From positions 1-34,522 of the forward strand of contig CAYMUR010000057.1 of NCBI GenBank assembly GCA_964393615.1: a DNA stretch of 34,522 bases, given 5' to 3'. Of the stretch, positions 1 through 8,609 are shown in pieces. Numbering within the stretch: position 1 is the stretch's first letter; every line of letters starts with the position of its first letter. Made by a program: the position numbers and the translations under genes. The notes beneath the pieces were generated by a model. The model had not been told where the DNA came from, did not search any database, and worked only from the letters and a program-made list of their open reading frames with translations. This DNA is from CAYMUR01 sp964393615 (GTDB lineage: Bacteria; Planctomycetota; Planctomycetia; Pirellulales; Pirellulaceae).

Positions 1-615
1 ACTTTCTGGACCGAATTTCTGCGCCGCATAATCCAAGTGTGGCAAATAGATAAAAAAGAAATCCGGATGGAACTTGTCAAACGCAAACACAGATGATTGC
101 GCGATCCATTTTGAACTCTCGATGTTGGCGAGCGGGCCCCAGAAATGTTGCAGTGGAAATTGTCCGAACCGTTCGAGTAATTCACCATAAAACTCTTTGG
201 GTTTCGTATAGCACCAAAGTGACTCCGATCCATCGGGATTGTGGATCGGAGCAGGCATGCAAACGAAGTCCGCTCCCGATTCCTTAGACAACATCGGAAA
301 CCAAACCGCCGAAGTCCGTGGCGATGCATCTTGATGCAATGAATCCCATATTTGTTCAGAGGTAATTGCGGCATTACCAGCAGTCCACATTTCCACTTCG
401 CCACGATCTCGCCAGAAAAACCCGTTGGCCACAATCCCGTGATCGCGAGCGAGTTTTCCCGTAATGAAATTCGTTTGAACGGGCCAGGTCACGCACGGGA
501 AGCTTGGAATCAACGTCCGATCTTCTCGATCGGGCAGCCAATCACGAATTGACGACATCTGCTGCAGATCTTGAGCTCGCAATCCGGGAATCGATAGAAA
601 AACCACCGGTGCCAT
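1..615 (-). CDS. Alkaline phosphatase family protein (type I phosphodiesterase/nucleotide pyrophosphatase-like), partial
   Basis: An open frame runs from an ATG at 613-615 off the left edge, giving 205 codons without a stop. A strong Shine-Dalgarno (GGAGG, 621-629 on this strand) sits just upstream. The start reads MAPVVFLSIPGLRAQDLQ, and residues about 37-65 carry PCVTWPVQTNFITGK followed by an RDHGIVANGFFWRD block. This is the nucleophile-threonine region of the phosphodiesterase/NPP fold. A later HLDYAAQKFG stretch resembles the metal-binding segment. The first metal-ligand Asp, usually in a DG pair at the N-terminus, is replaced here by S-I-P-G. That resembles the EboF-type proteins of ebo clusters as I remember them, but this link is unverified. 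The family hydrolyses phosphodiester or phosphomonoester bonds; the substrate is unknown. The C-terminal half lies outside the window. Confidence 0.8.
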   Translation of the reverse strand, partial: MAPVVFLSIPGLRAQDLQQMSSIRDWLPDREDRTLIPSFPCVTWPVQTNFITGKLARDHGIVANGFFWRDRGEVEMWTAGNAAITSEQIWDSLHQDASPRTSAVWFPMLSKESGADFVCMPAPIHNPDGSESLWCYTKPKEFYGELLERFGQFPLQHFWGPLANIESSKWIAQSSVFAFDKFHPDFFFIYLPHLDYAAQKFGPES

Positions 616-1103
616 TTCGGCCTCCTTTTCCAGTCCTGTTCGTCCTCAAATGCCAGTATACAAATTAGTTTTCCCGGATATACCTCGGGAGCGTTTTTTG
701 CTCGAGATATAACGGGTGGCGGAAAGACCCTGTCGGGAGGAGCGCCACCCTAGGTGGTTACGCGCCCAAAAACACACACGCTGTCAGCGTTTTAGAAAAA
801 CATTTGCCAGCGGCCGTCGGCAGGAAGTCGCGCCCATTCCATTAATTTCATAGGCCTGCGTCAAAATGCCACATAACACATGCATTTTGCAAGGATTTGA
901 CCGGTGGCCCATTCGGCAGGCAATGATTCCTCGCATCTTTCCCCGTACTGCATGGACCCGATTGACAATACCGGTGCCTGTTACCTTAAGTTCGACTGGT
1001 AATAAACACAATTCGCCAATATTATGGTATTTCTTCCGAATACTTGAGTATATGGGCTCACTCCCAACCTGACCTCAGCCCGCTGCATCTAGGAGAGAAA
1101 AAT
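616..1103. other. Non-coding gap between divergent genes
   Basis: This is a 488-base spacer between the divergent phosphatase-like gene and lemA. The short open frames inside it show no family resemblance. It should hold promoters for both neighbours. A TTGACA hexamer at 962-967 on the plus strand is the best -35 candidate for lemA, but the matching -10 at about 985-990 (CTTAAG) is poor. A 13-base palindrome, ACGCT-GTC-AGCGT, lies near 779-791. Confidence 0.5.
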
Positions 1104-1703
1104 ATGGAGACAAGTCTAATTGTGTTGTTTGGTATCCTTCTGTTTCTCGTGCTGCTGGTGGTTATTTGTATTTCGATCTACAACGGCCTGGTCTCACTAC
1201 GCAATCGTTTCAAAAATGCCTTTGCCCAAATCGACGTTCAACTCAAACGCCGCTATGACTTGATTCCCAATCTGGTCGAAACGGCAAAAGGGTACATGCA
1301 ACACGAAAAAGAAACACTGGAAGCAGTCATTCAAGCGCGCAACGTAGCTTACCAAGCTGGGAAAAATGCCGCCGACAATCCAGGAGACCCTAGCTCCATG
1401 CAAGGACTGATGAGCGCCGAGTCTCAACTGGGAGGCGCCATCGGACGATTGTTCGCCCTGGCAGAGTCGTATCCGGACCTGAAAGCCAACGAAAACATGA
1501 TGTCCGTCCAAGAAGAGCTCAGCTCAACCGAGAATAAAATCGCCTTTTCCCGACAGGCCTATAACGACTCGGTCATGACGTACAATACCAAGCGAGAACA
1601 GTTACCTGCCATCATCTTTGCAGAGATGTTTGGATTTTCTCAGGCGGAACTATTCGAAGTAGATAACGAAGAAGAGCGAAGCGCCGTGCAAGTCAAGTTT
1701 TAA
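1104..1703 (+). CDS. lemA: LemA family protein
   Basis: This is a 199-residue protein with one N-terminal membrane helix (about residues 4-26, LIVLFGILLFLVLLVVICI). It is followed by the LemA signature: NRFKNAFAQIDVQLKRRYDLIPNL, then ETAKGYMQHEKETLEAVIQARN, and a long helical body ending in a conserved SRQAYNDSVMTYNT segment. LemA proteins are inner-membrane proteins with a helical bundle domain of unclear biochemical role, commonly paired with membrane M48 or other proteases. I chose the ATG at 1104 because an AGGAGAG Shine-Dalgarno lies 6-8 bases upstream and the membrane helix starts directly after it. An in-frame ATG at 1044 would add 20 unlikely residues. The M48 gene follows after 81 bases on the same strand, so co-transcription is likely. 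Confidence 0.95.
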   Translation: METSLIVLFGILLFLVLLVVICISIYNGLVSLRNRFKNAFAQIDVQLKRRYDLIPNLVETAKGYMQHEKETLEAVIQARNVAYQAGKNAADNPGDPSSMQGLMSAESQLGGAIGRLFALAESYPDLKANENMMSVQEELSSTENKIAFSRQAYNDSVMTYNTKREQLPAIIFAEMFGFSQAELFEVDNEEERSAVQVKF

Positions 1704-1784
1704 AAATCCCACCGCTCCACATTCTCTTGACCAAAGAACCGTCGCATACGATTCAACACCACCTTGAGATAAACGGCCAATCGG

Positions 1785-3812
1785 ATGGATTTTTTTGAAG
1801 ACCAAGATGTCGCACGGAAAAAAACGGGAACCCTGGTCTTTTATTTCGTCATCGCTATCTTGCTGATGATCCTTGTGCTTTACGCGGTAATCATCGTCGC
1901 TTTGGTATTTTCTAGTACCGCCGACGGCGGTACTAGGGACCTGGGGCACCGCTTGGCACAAGATGGTCCCTTCGGCAAGTCTGACACTATCTGGAATTGG
2001 TGGAAACCCCAGCTGTTTTTCCTCGTCGCAGGAGCGACGCTTCTTATCATTGCGATTGGTTCGTACTACAAAATATTAATGCTCCGCGAGGGTGGTGAGG
2101 CCGTAGCGACAATGCTCGGGGGTCGGCGGATCAACTCCAACACAACCGATCCAAAGGAAAGACAATTACTGAATATCGTTCAGGAAATGGCATTGGCTTC
2201 AGGGATTAACGCGCCGCCCGTCTTCGTCCTCGACGATGAAAACAGCATCAATGCTTTTGCCGCTGGACATACACCCGCCGATGCCGTCATTGGCGTTAAT
2301 TGTGGCACCATGAGGTTTTTATCTCGGGACGAGCTACAAGGCATAATAGCCCATGAATTCAGTCACATTCTGAATGGCGACATGCAACTCAACCTGAAAC
2401 TGATCGGCCTTTTGAATGGCATATTGCTGTTTGCCACGATCGGTTACTACATACTGCGAGTTGGCTCATCGGGCCGGTCTCGTAATAGCAAAGAAAAGGG
2501 AAATGGAACCGCGTGGTGGTTGATCATTGGGGCAACTGCTTTTGTCATTGGTTATATTGGCCTGTTCTTTGGCAAACTCATCAAAGCAGCAGTTTCCCGC
2601 CAACGAGAATTTCTCGCAGATGCCTCGGCGGTGCAGTTTACGCGTAATCCAGACGGAATTGGCGGGGCACTGAAAAAAATTGGGGGCCTCACAACCGATT
2701 CACGTATGGAATCTCCGGAAGCGGAAACAGCCAGCCATTTATTTTTTGCGAATGGCTTACGCAGCAATTGGTTCAATTCCCTTTCGACCCATCCACCACT
2801 TGTGGAACGAATTCGGCGTATTGAACCAACGTTTGATGGAAAATATGTTGCAACAAAACCACACAAAACAAGACGCAAACCATTGAACACCGCTGAAGAT
2901 GGATCACCACACACGATGGTCGACGCATTGAAACAGCCACTCGATCCACTCAGCCTGGGCGGCAAACTAGCGTTAGATCCCGTGCTGCTGCTGGCAGCGA
3001 TCGGTTCTCCTACCACGGACGATATGAACTTCGCACAACGCTTCCTGGCAAACATGCCCGAAATAATCCAGGAAGCGGTCCGTGAGCCGTTCAGTGCCCG
3101 TGGCGTCATCCTCGCCATGTTACTGGACGACGACCAACAAATCCAAGATCAGCAACTTGCCATCATCTGTGAGCAACTTGGCGAGGCAACGCAAGAAGAA
3201 ACCTCTAAACTGGCCCCACTCATAAATCAACAAGGGGCTGCGGCAAGGCTGCCCTTGATCGAAATCGTCCGCAACACGCTGCAAGAGATGTCACTCGGAC
3301 AATATGAACAATTTCGACAGTGCCTGATCGCTGTCATCGACGCTGATAAAAAACTTCTTTTCTTTGAATTTACACTACAACGGAGTCTCATTCGTCAACT
3401 CGACCAACACTTTGGACTCGCGGAGCCTCCTAAAGTTCTTTATCCAGCAACCAATGCAGTCCAGTCGCAAATTTGCGATTTAATTTCTACCCTGGCGTAC
3501 TTGGGACATGCCGATGCTTCCCTGGCAGAACTCGCCTTTGCAAAGGCTGCCAAGGTTATTTCTACCCGTGAACCATTAAAATTACGTGATCGCAAAAAAT
3601 GTACCGTGAAAAGTACGGGCGCTGCCTTGGACAAACTGGCCCAGAGTTCACCGGGAGTCAAAAAGAAGATCATTCACGCCGCGACCATTGCTGTCGCTTC
3701 TGACAAACACGTGACGGTCAAAGAAGCTGAATTGCTAAGAACGATTGCCGATTCGTTGGATTGTCCCCTACCACCCATCTTTGCCAGTTCTCTGAAAAAA
3801 CCCGCTGGATAA
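1785..3812 (+). CDS. M48 family membrane metallopeptidase with C-terminal TerB-like region
   Basis: This 675-residue zinc protease has membrane helices at about residues 17-42 and 70-90, and another pair around 205-270. The zinc site is HEFSH at residues 190-194 with the third ligand Glu at about 275 (REFLADA), the classic M48 (HtpX/Ste24-like) arrangement. The catalytic face is expected in the cytoplasm or at the membrane. About 300 residues follow the protease domain. The last 70 (IIHAATIAVASDKHVTVKEAELL onward) look like a TerB-type helical module, based on the D-x-H-V-T-x-x-E-A-E-L-L pattern. LemA immediately upstream supports a LemA/M48 membrane quality-control unit. The start codon has only a weak ribosome site. 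A perfect 25-base palindrome is embedded in codons 43-51. Confidence 0.93.
   Translation: MDFFEDQDVARKKTGTLVFYFVIAILLMILVLYAVIIVALVFSSTADGGTRDLGHRLAQDGPFGKSDTIWNWWKPQLFFLVAGATLLIIAIGSYYKILMLREGGEAVATMLGGRRINSNTTDPKERQLLNIVQEMALASGINAPPVFVLDDENSINAFAAGHTPADAVIGVNCGTMRFLSRDELQGIIAHEFSHILNGDMQLNLKLIGLLNGILLFATIGYYILRVGSSGRSRNSKEKGNGTAWWLIIGATAFVIGYIGLFFGKLIKAAVSRQREFLADASAVQFTRNPDGIGGALKKIGGLTTDSRMESPEAETASHLFFANGLRSNWFNSLSTHPPLVERIRRIEPTFDGKYVATKPHKTRRKPLNTAEDGSPHTMVDALKQPLDPLSLGGKLALDPVLLLAAIGSPTTDDMNFAQRFLANMPEIIQEAVREPFSARGVILAMLLDDDQQIQDQQLAIICEQLGEATQEETSKLAPLINQQGAAARLPLIEIVRNTLQEMSLGQYEQFRQCLIAVIDADKKLLFFEFTLQRSLIRQLDQHFGLAEPPKVLYPATNAVQSQICDLISTLAYLGHADASLAELAFAKAAKVISTREPLKLRDRKKCTVKSTGAALDKLAQSSPGVKKKIIHAATIAVASDKHVTVKEAELLRTIADSLDCPLPPIFASSLKKPAG
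1912..1936. repeat. Perfect 25-base palindrome inside the M48 gene
   Basis: The arms CTAGTACCGCCG (1912-1923) and CGGCGGTACTAG (1925-1936) are exact inverted copies around a single central A at 1924. Transcribed, this can fold into a 10-pair stem with a 5-base loop. It encodes a hydrophilic segment (SSTADGGTR) just after the first membrane helix. I saw no second copy in the window. Confidence 0.9.
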
Positions 3813-3988
3813 AGTACAGTCCACCGTGTAACGGCACCCTATCTCAATCACAAACCGGTTGCATCCCAGGTTTTGACGCACTACCAGGATTTGTTTTTGG
3901 GGAAGTCAATTTGAGCCTGGCGTTCATGGGTGGAGCAACAGGCTGATTCGTATTCGGCCTCAATTTGCCACATCACCAGGGGCTCTAG

Positions 3989-4891
3989 TTACGGTTGGCG
4001 CTTCAATTTTTGGAATCGTTTTCCCGCAATTTCACCGACCAACAGGTTGCCCTCAGCGTCACTCGCCAACATGTGCGGAAGTTGAAACTGGCCCGGTTCC
4101 GCACCTTCCCCACCCCACGACCCGATAATTTTCCCCCTGTCGTTGAGTTGCAATACCTTATTCGCCCGCCCGTCCGCTACAAACAAGTTGCCTTGCCGGT
4201 CGTAAGTCAGACCAAACGGAGCAAAACCGGGCCAAATATGCAACAACTTGCCAACCTCGTCAAAAATTTGCACACGGTCATTTTCCCGATCACCAACCAC
4301 AATATGTCCCTGTCGATTCACAACAATCGTATGCGGTACGTTAAACATTCCCGGGCCATCTCCTGCTGTACCCCACTGGGACAAAAACCCGCCATTGGGA
4401 GTCAACTTGACGATTCGGTTGTTACCGTAGCCGTCCGAAACATAAATTTCACCACGCGATCCAAAAGCAACGTCAGTTGGCTTGTTAAATTCGTCCTGTC
4501 CCTCGCCTGCCTGGCCTGATTTTCCCAAAGCTAATATCAGCTTGCCGGTACCATTGAATTTCAACACCTGGTGATTTCCGATGTCCGTAATCCAGACATG
4601 GTCATCACGATCAATGCGCAACGCATGGGGCTTGCCGATCTGAGCACCACCCCAGGATCGTAAGAACCGACCCCGAGGATCCAAGACAATCACAGGATCT
4701 GTGCCACGATGCAGCAAATAAACTTCGCCTGCGCTGTTAACAGCAATTCCCGAACAAGCGTCCAGGCTGACCGCCTCAGGAAGTTTCACAAATTCGGGTA
4801 CTGGCTCAAAATCAAGCTTGTCCGCCGTAACGACACCGCTTAGCAGGAATCCCCAACCAAGTACCACGATCAGGCAGGCACTCTTGTTCAT
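3989..4891 (-). CDS. NHL-repeat beta-propeller protein, exported
   Basis: This 300-residue protein has a signal peptide (MNKSACLIVVLGWGFLLSGVVTA) followed by repeated NHL blades. Examples are DRDDHVWITDIGNHQVLKF, GSRGEIYVSDGYGNNRIVKL, NRQGHIVVGDRENDRVQIF and DRQGNLFVADGRANKVLQL. The spacing suggests a six-bladed propeller, resembling the peptidyl-alpha-hydroxyglycine amidating lyase-like fold common in planctomycete secreted proteins. The likely role is extracytoplasmic binding or an unknown lyase activity; the substrate cannot be read from sequence. The start at 4891 has an AGGGAG ribosome site 7 bases upstream. A TTG at 4909 would add six residues and has no comparable site. The gene lies 139 bases downstream of the M20 gene on the same strand. 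Confidence 0.9.
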   Translation of the reverse strand: MNKSACLIVVLGWGFLLSGVVTADKLDFEPVPEFVKLPEAVSLDACSGIAVNSAGEVYLLHRGTDPVIVLDPRGRFLRSWGGAQIGKPHALRIDRDDHVWITDIGNHQVLKFNGTGKLILALGKSGQAGEGQDEFNKPTDVAFGSRGEIYVSDGYGNNRIVKLTPNGGFLSQWGTAGDGPGMFNVPHTIVVNRQGHIVVGDRENDRVQIFDEVGKLLHIWPGFAPFGLTYDRQGNLFVADGRANKVLQLNDRGKIIGSWGGEGAEPGQFQLPHMLASDAEGNLLVGEIAGKRFQKLKRQP

Positions 4892-5030
4892 CCTCGAACT
4901 CCCTATCAATACTGGACCCTTTATTGGTTACCGACATCTCCTACCTGACCTGTGCCATCTGTACCTTTCGTCATTCAACACGACGAGAGACAGGCCTAAT
5001 GAATCATGTCCCTCTACCTGCCATGGTTAC

Positions 5031-6383
5031 TCACTGTCCCTCGTGTGCACTGTCTCCCGCGTACACTTCCGTCTCAAACACTGCCTGCTGCTGTTGTAGG
5101 TACTCGTCCTTTGTCATGGCAGGTGTATTCTCAGCAAGAATCTGTCGTGCACATTTAGCGTCGTCGCGCAACAAATCGATGGCCATCATGGCGAGTGCCT
5201 TTGCTGGAGACACGTAACCCGCCTCATGGTCAGCGATATGCCAATTCGGCGCATGGGCGATTCCCTTGGCACCAGTCATGTAAGGATGAAGCAGCGGCAT
5301 CAACTGGCTGAGGTCACCAGCATCCGTAGAACCACCGCCATGCGGATATTCGTGATACGCATTGGGACCAAAGAGTTCACGTGCGTTTCCCGCAAAAATT
5401 TCTGCCAGCTGCTGATCGTTTCGCAACGGCAAATTTCCCGGTACTGTTTCTATCTCCACCGTACAGCCCACAGCCATGGCAGCGCCCCGCAAAGCACGGT
5501 CGACTTTCTGTGCCGCGTCAAGCATCGCTGTTGCCGTCTTAGCCCGTACATAGGTCTCCAAACGCACTTCTTGCGGAATGATGTTAACCAGGTCCCCTCC
5601 CTTGGTAATGATTGGATGGACGCGCACACAGTCCTCATCGCGGAAAGTTTCCCGCTGCGCATTAATAGCGCTAAGCGCTAAGTGCGCTGCATTTAAGGCG
5701 TTGACTCCCTTTTCTGGCGCTACTCCCGCATGCGCTGCCCGACCAATAAAACGTATATTCTTGGCGAGAAACCCGTTGGATGACGCGGATACCCCTGCCG
5801 CACCCTTGGTGGCATCTGGGCTCATGCTGTGGATCATCATTGCCAGGTCCACATCATCAAAATGCCCCAATTCGATCAGCTCGGCTTTTCCCGAAAGGAA
5901 CGAGGCCTCTCCTTTTTTGACAAGCCCCACACGGTAGTCTATCTCTACATACTCTTCTGCTGGTACTGCAAAAAACACAATGTTACCTGCCAAATGCTCT
6001 GCAACCCCCGCCGAAGTTAACCCGATTGCGGCTCCCATCAGTCCAGCGATCTGCGCGTTATGACCGCAAGCATGGGCAGCGCCTGTCGCAGGATCAGCGC
6101 GAGGATGTTCTGGAACAACCAATGCGTCAAGCTCTCCCATCAATGCCACCGTCGGGCCGGGATGCTTGCCGCGCAGCGTGGCTTTGACACCAGTAATGGC
6201 CAATGCGTCTTCATAAGGTAGTTCCAACTCGTCAAAAATTTCCTTGACCCGATCCGCGGTGCGCACCTCTTTGTAGCCAAGTTCCGGAGCGTCCATGATC
6301 GCTTCGCCAATTCCGACAATCCGTTGTTTTCGTTGATCGATCGCTTCGCAAACTTGTTTCTTAAGTGTTTCGCTTGATATCAT
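5031..6383 (-). CDS. M20 family amidohydrolase (M20D-like metallopeptidase)
   Basis: This 450-residue protein has the hallmark dinuclear metal site HACGHN at residues 104-109, where Cys106 is typical of the M20D/amidohydrolase branch. The catalytic Glu pair is at residues 143-144 (PAEEYVE). A GRAAHAGVAPEKGVNALNAA segment marks the dimerisation domain, and DHEAGYVSP near the C-terminus carries the distal metal-binding region. Members include aminobenzoyl-glutamate utilisation (AbgB-like), indole-acetyl-amino-acid and N-acyl-amino-acid hydrolases. They cleave an amide bond to release an amino acid or its partner. The exact substrate is not predictable here. No signal peptide is seen, so it is cytoplasmic. 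Asn109 replaces the Asp usually found after CGH in many relatives. Confidence 0.92.
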   Translation of the reverse strand: MISSETLKKQVCEAIDQRKQRIVGIGEAIMDAPELGYKEVRTADRVKEIFDELELPYEDALAITGVKATLRGKHPGPTVALMGELDALVVPEHPRADPATGAAHACGHNAQIAGLMGAAIGLTSAGVAEHLAGNIVFFAVPAEEYVEIDYRVGLVKKGEASFLSGKAELIELGHFDDVDLAMMIHSMSPDATKGAAGVSASSNGFLAKNIRFIGRAAHAGVAPEKGVNALNAAHLALSAINAQRETFRDEDCVRVHPIITKGGDLVNIIPQEVRLETYVRAKTATAMLDAAQKVDRALRGAAMAVGCTVEIETVPGNLPLRNDQQLAEIFAGNARELFGPNAYHEYPHGGGSTDAGDLSQLMPLLHPYMTGAKGIAHAPNWHIADHEAGYVSPAKALAMMAIDLLRDDAKCARQILAENTPAMTKDEYLQQQQAVFETEVYAGDSAHEGQ

Positions 6384-6854
6384 GGCTTTCTCAAATTGGA
6401 TAGTTTGTTGGACCGCTTGCTCCGTAGTCCCGCTTTGGAAATATTACTTTCTCTCCACGTGAATACCATGCCAGTGGTCTCAGGCAGTAAGGACAACAGG
6501 GTTCGACGCGTCGAAAATCCGGACCCTTCGGAATCCGCCCAACAACGGTTGTACGAATTCACGGGAGTCCGATCGTTCTGACGATTATAACGGAAGCCCG
6601 GAATCCAAGGCCTCTACATACAATAGGGGCATTACACATTGCTTTCTGACGGATGTGCCGCCTAAAGTCAACCGCTCATGCCGAAGTTACTGCTTTTCTT
6701 GAGGTTCCGGCCTGTCAAACATTTTCCCCGGTCGCATTCTCCGGTTTGACGATAAGACAATAGGTTCCGCCGGGAAAATAAAAGGTTCCACGGGACGCGA
6801 CTCCTTGCTCCCTGTCACTCAAAATCAGAAAATCTCAGAAAGGATTCCAAAGAG
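6384..6854. other. Non-coding gap with tandem AGGTTCC motifs
   Basis: This 471-base divergent spacer lies between the M20 gene and the MetA_deg-like gene. No gene is supported. The heptamer AGGTTCC occurs at 6702, 6762 and 6783. The last two copies extend into a shared AGGTTCC(G)(C/A)CGGGA core and start 21 bases apart. This is the likely regulatory region of the plus-strand gene. Confidence 0.4.
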
Positions 6855-7787
6855 ATGTACGGTTTCAGTGTTACATTACACCGCTACCATCGAAATCTCA
6901 CATGGACCACCCTGTTGGTACTCGCCTCCCTAGCAGTATGCCTACCACAGGATTGTTGGGCTGGTTTTCCCTTGGGGGACTTTGGAAGGTCGACTCATCG
7001 TTGCTGCAACTCATACGGAACACTTTTGCAATGGAGTCATGGCAACAGTTTTTCGGGTGGCCCAAATCTTGAAGAACCACTGGTCACGGACCGACCAGAT
7101 TTTACCGAAGCCAGTTCTGCTGTCGGACGTGGCGTCGCTCAACTCGAAGCAGGTTACACTTATTTGCATGACGACGACGGTACAAATCAAACCAGCACTC
7201 ATTTTTATCCTGAAGCACTTCTGCGTTATGGAATTTTTGCCGATTGGCTGGAATTGCGTATCATGCAGTCTTTTGCCAAAGAAGACGTCAACGACACGAA
7301 GAAGTCCGGGGCCGAAGATCTCTACCTGGGATTCAAGATCGCCCTGACACCCCAAGAGGGTATCCTACCTGAAATGGCAATCATTCCCCAAATGTTCGTG
7401 CCGACCGGTGCCAAGGCATTCAGTGATGACGACGTCCTGCCCGGCTTAAACTGGATCTATGCCTGGGACATCAATGATTGTATTTCGACGGCTGGCAGCT
7501 CGCAGTTCAACCGTGTGACGGACGAAACCACGACAGAAGCCTACACCGAATGGGCCCAGTCATGGACGGTAGCCTACACGTTAACGGATTTGGTGGGCGC
7601 TTACACAGAGTGGTTCGCGTTTTTCCCTCATAGTTCTGACAGCGCCAAACCTGAACACTACTTCAACGGAGGGCTCACCTTCTTGCTATCCGACAACATC
7701 CAATGGGATATCCGTGCGGGAGTCGGGTTGAACGAAGCAGCCAATGACTATTTCGTTGGTACCGGAATATCGCTTCGCTTCCACTGA
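6855..7787 (+). CDS. Putative MetA-pathway-of-phenol-degradation family transporter (outer membrane)
   Basis: This 310-residue protein has an N-terminal signal peptide (hydrophobic stretch about residues 17-36, cleavage near CWA-GF). The mature start EEPLVTDRPDFTEASSAVGRGVAQLEAGYTY is characteristic of the Phenol_MetA_deg family (PF13557-like). Alternating strands follow (LELRIMQSF, TVAYTLTDLVGAYTEWFAFFP, IQWDIRAGVGLN), with a terminal aromatic-rich strand ending in SLRFH, typical of an outer-membrane barrel. The family is named for a gene in a phenol pathway, but most members have no proven substrate, and planctomycetes carry many copies. AAGGA lies about 10 bases before the ATG. No co-directional partner is adjacent, so it is probably monocistronic. 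Confidence 0.85.
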   Translation: MYGFSVTLHRYHRNLTWTTLLVLASLAVCLPQDCWAGFPLGDFGRSTHRCCNSYGTLLQWSHGNSFSGGPNLEEPLVTDRPDFTEASSAVGRGVAQLEAGYTYLHDDDGTNQTSTHFYPEALLRYGIFADWLELRIMQSFAKEDVNDTKKSGAEDLYLGFKIALTPQEGILPEMAIIPQMFVPTGAKAFSDDDVLPGLNWIYAWDINDCISTAGSSQFNRVTDETTTEAYTEWAQSWTVAYTLTDLVGAYTEWFAFFPHSSDSAKPEHYFNGGLTFLLSDNIQWDIRAGVGLNEAANDYFVGTGISLRFH

Positions 7788-8609
7788 GACGAATGACTGT
7801 TTCATTGACTGCCAAATCATCGTCTTAATAGGGCCTGCTATCGGATCGCCGACACCAGAGAAGGCAGCGACTTCTACTCACTACATCCCACGCCACCACC
7901 GGCGGGCAGGCGTCAATTTTTAAAACGCAACCAACCCCAAGCCGACGGGTTACCGCTTACCTGTTCACGCGGATACGTTACGTCGTGGCGATGGAGTTAT
8001 TCAAAGCCACGGCCCCAGTACAGCGCCGGAGCTCACGAATCGACGCCTCCATGGTATAGCCATCCTCGGTGAAACGACATTCAATGCGTGTAAACAAATA
8101 ATCCGGAACCTTCAGCTTGGCCTGCGTTTTCATCATGCCAGCCTCAGAAGATCGATCATTGCAGGTCATTGGTGTTTCCATCCTATTGCATTTCAAATGG
8201 CGTATAATCCACCACTGGGTAAACGACGTGCTGAATACGAAGTCAGCAAATCCCTACTGAACTACCATTAAAAAAGGGAAAAAGCAAGAAAAGGCACTCG
8301 ATCGTTCGTGTCGGTTCCAGAACGTGAATTCCCCCTCCATAGCAAGATCGTACCGGTACGCCGCACCACGTTCTCCCGTTGTAGAACGACAACGGCAAAT
8401 GGTCGCAAAGCCTCCAGGCCGAGATGATATTTTAGCTCAACGGATTATAGAGAATCATGGAGACAAGTCACCTTTGAGGCAGACCATTGTTGATAACAAC
8501 GAGTCTCAAGATTAAAATTTAGTTCTCGATATTTTCGTGAACGAATGTTTCCTAGCCGCCCCACAACAGTCTGTACGGCATCCCAACGAATGCTCTCCGT
8601 AGAGGTATC
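7788..8609. other. Long, mostly non-coding gap
   Basis: These 822 bases separate two plus-strand genes. The only candidate inside is a short minus-strand frame at 7978-8136, listed separately. A 63-codon plus-strand frame at 8324-8515 has no recognisable features. No clear terminator stem with a T-run was seen after 7787. Confidence 0.45.
7978..8136 (-). CDS. Possible small hypothetical protein
   Basis: This is a 52-residue frame beginning MMKTQAKLKVPDYLFTR, with GAGG five bases before the ATG at 8136. A longer version begins at 8196 but has a worse ribosome site. The middle (FTRIECRFTEDGYTMEASIREL) has a plausible amphipathic composition. No family is recognised and both neighbours are on the other strand. 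It could be a chance frame. Confidence 0.28.
   Translation of the reverse strand: MMKTQAKLKVPDYLFTRIECRFTEDGYTMEASIRELRRCTGAVALNNSIATT

Noticed and set aside
1044..1103. Upstream extension of lemA
   Set aside because: A strong AGGAG site and the membrane helix both point to the ATG at 1104.
2552..3118. 188-codon minus-strand frame
   Set aside because: It lies fully antisense to the M48 coding region and has no signal, domain or ribosome site.
8324..8515. 63-codon plus-strand frame before the acyl-CoA synthetase
   Set aside because: No ribosome site and no recognisable protein features.
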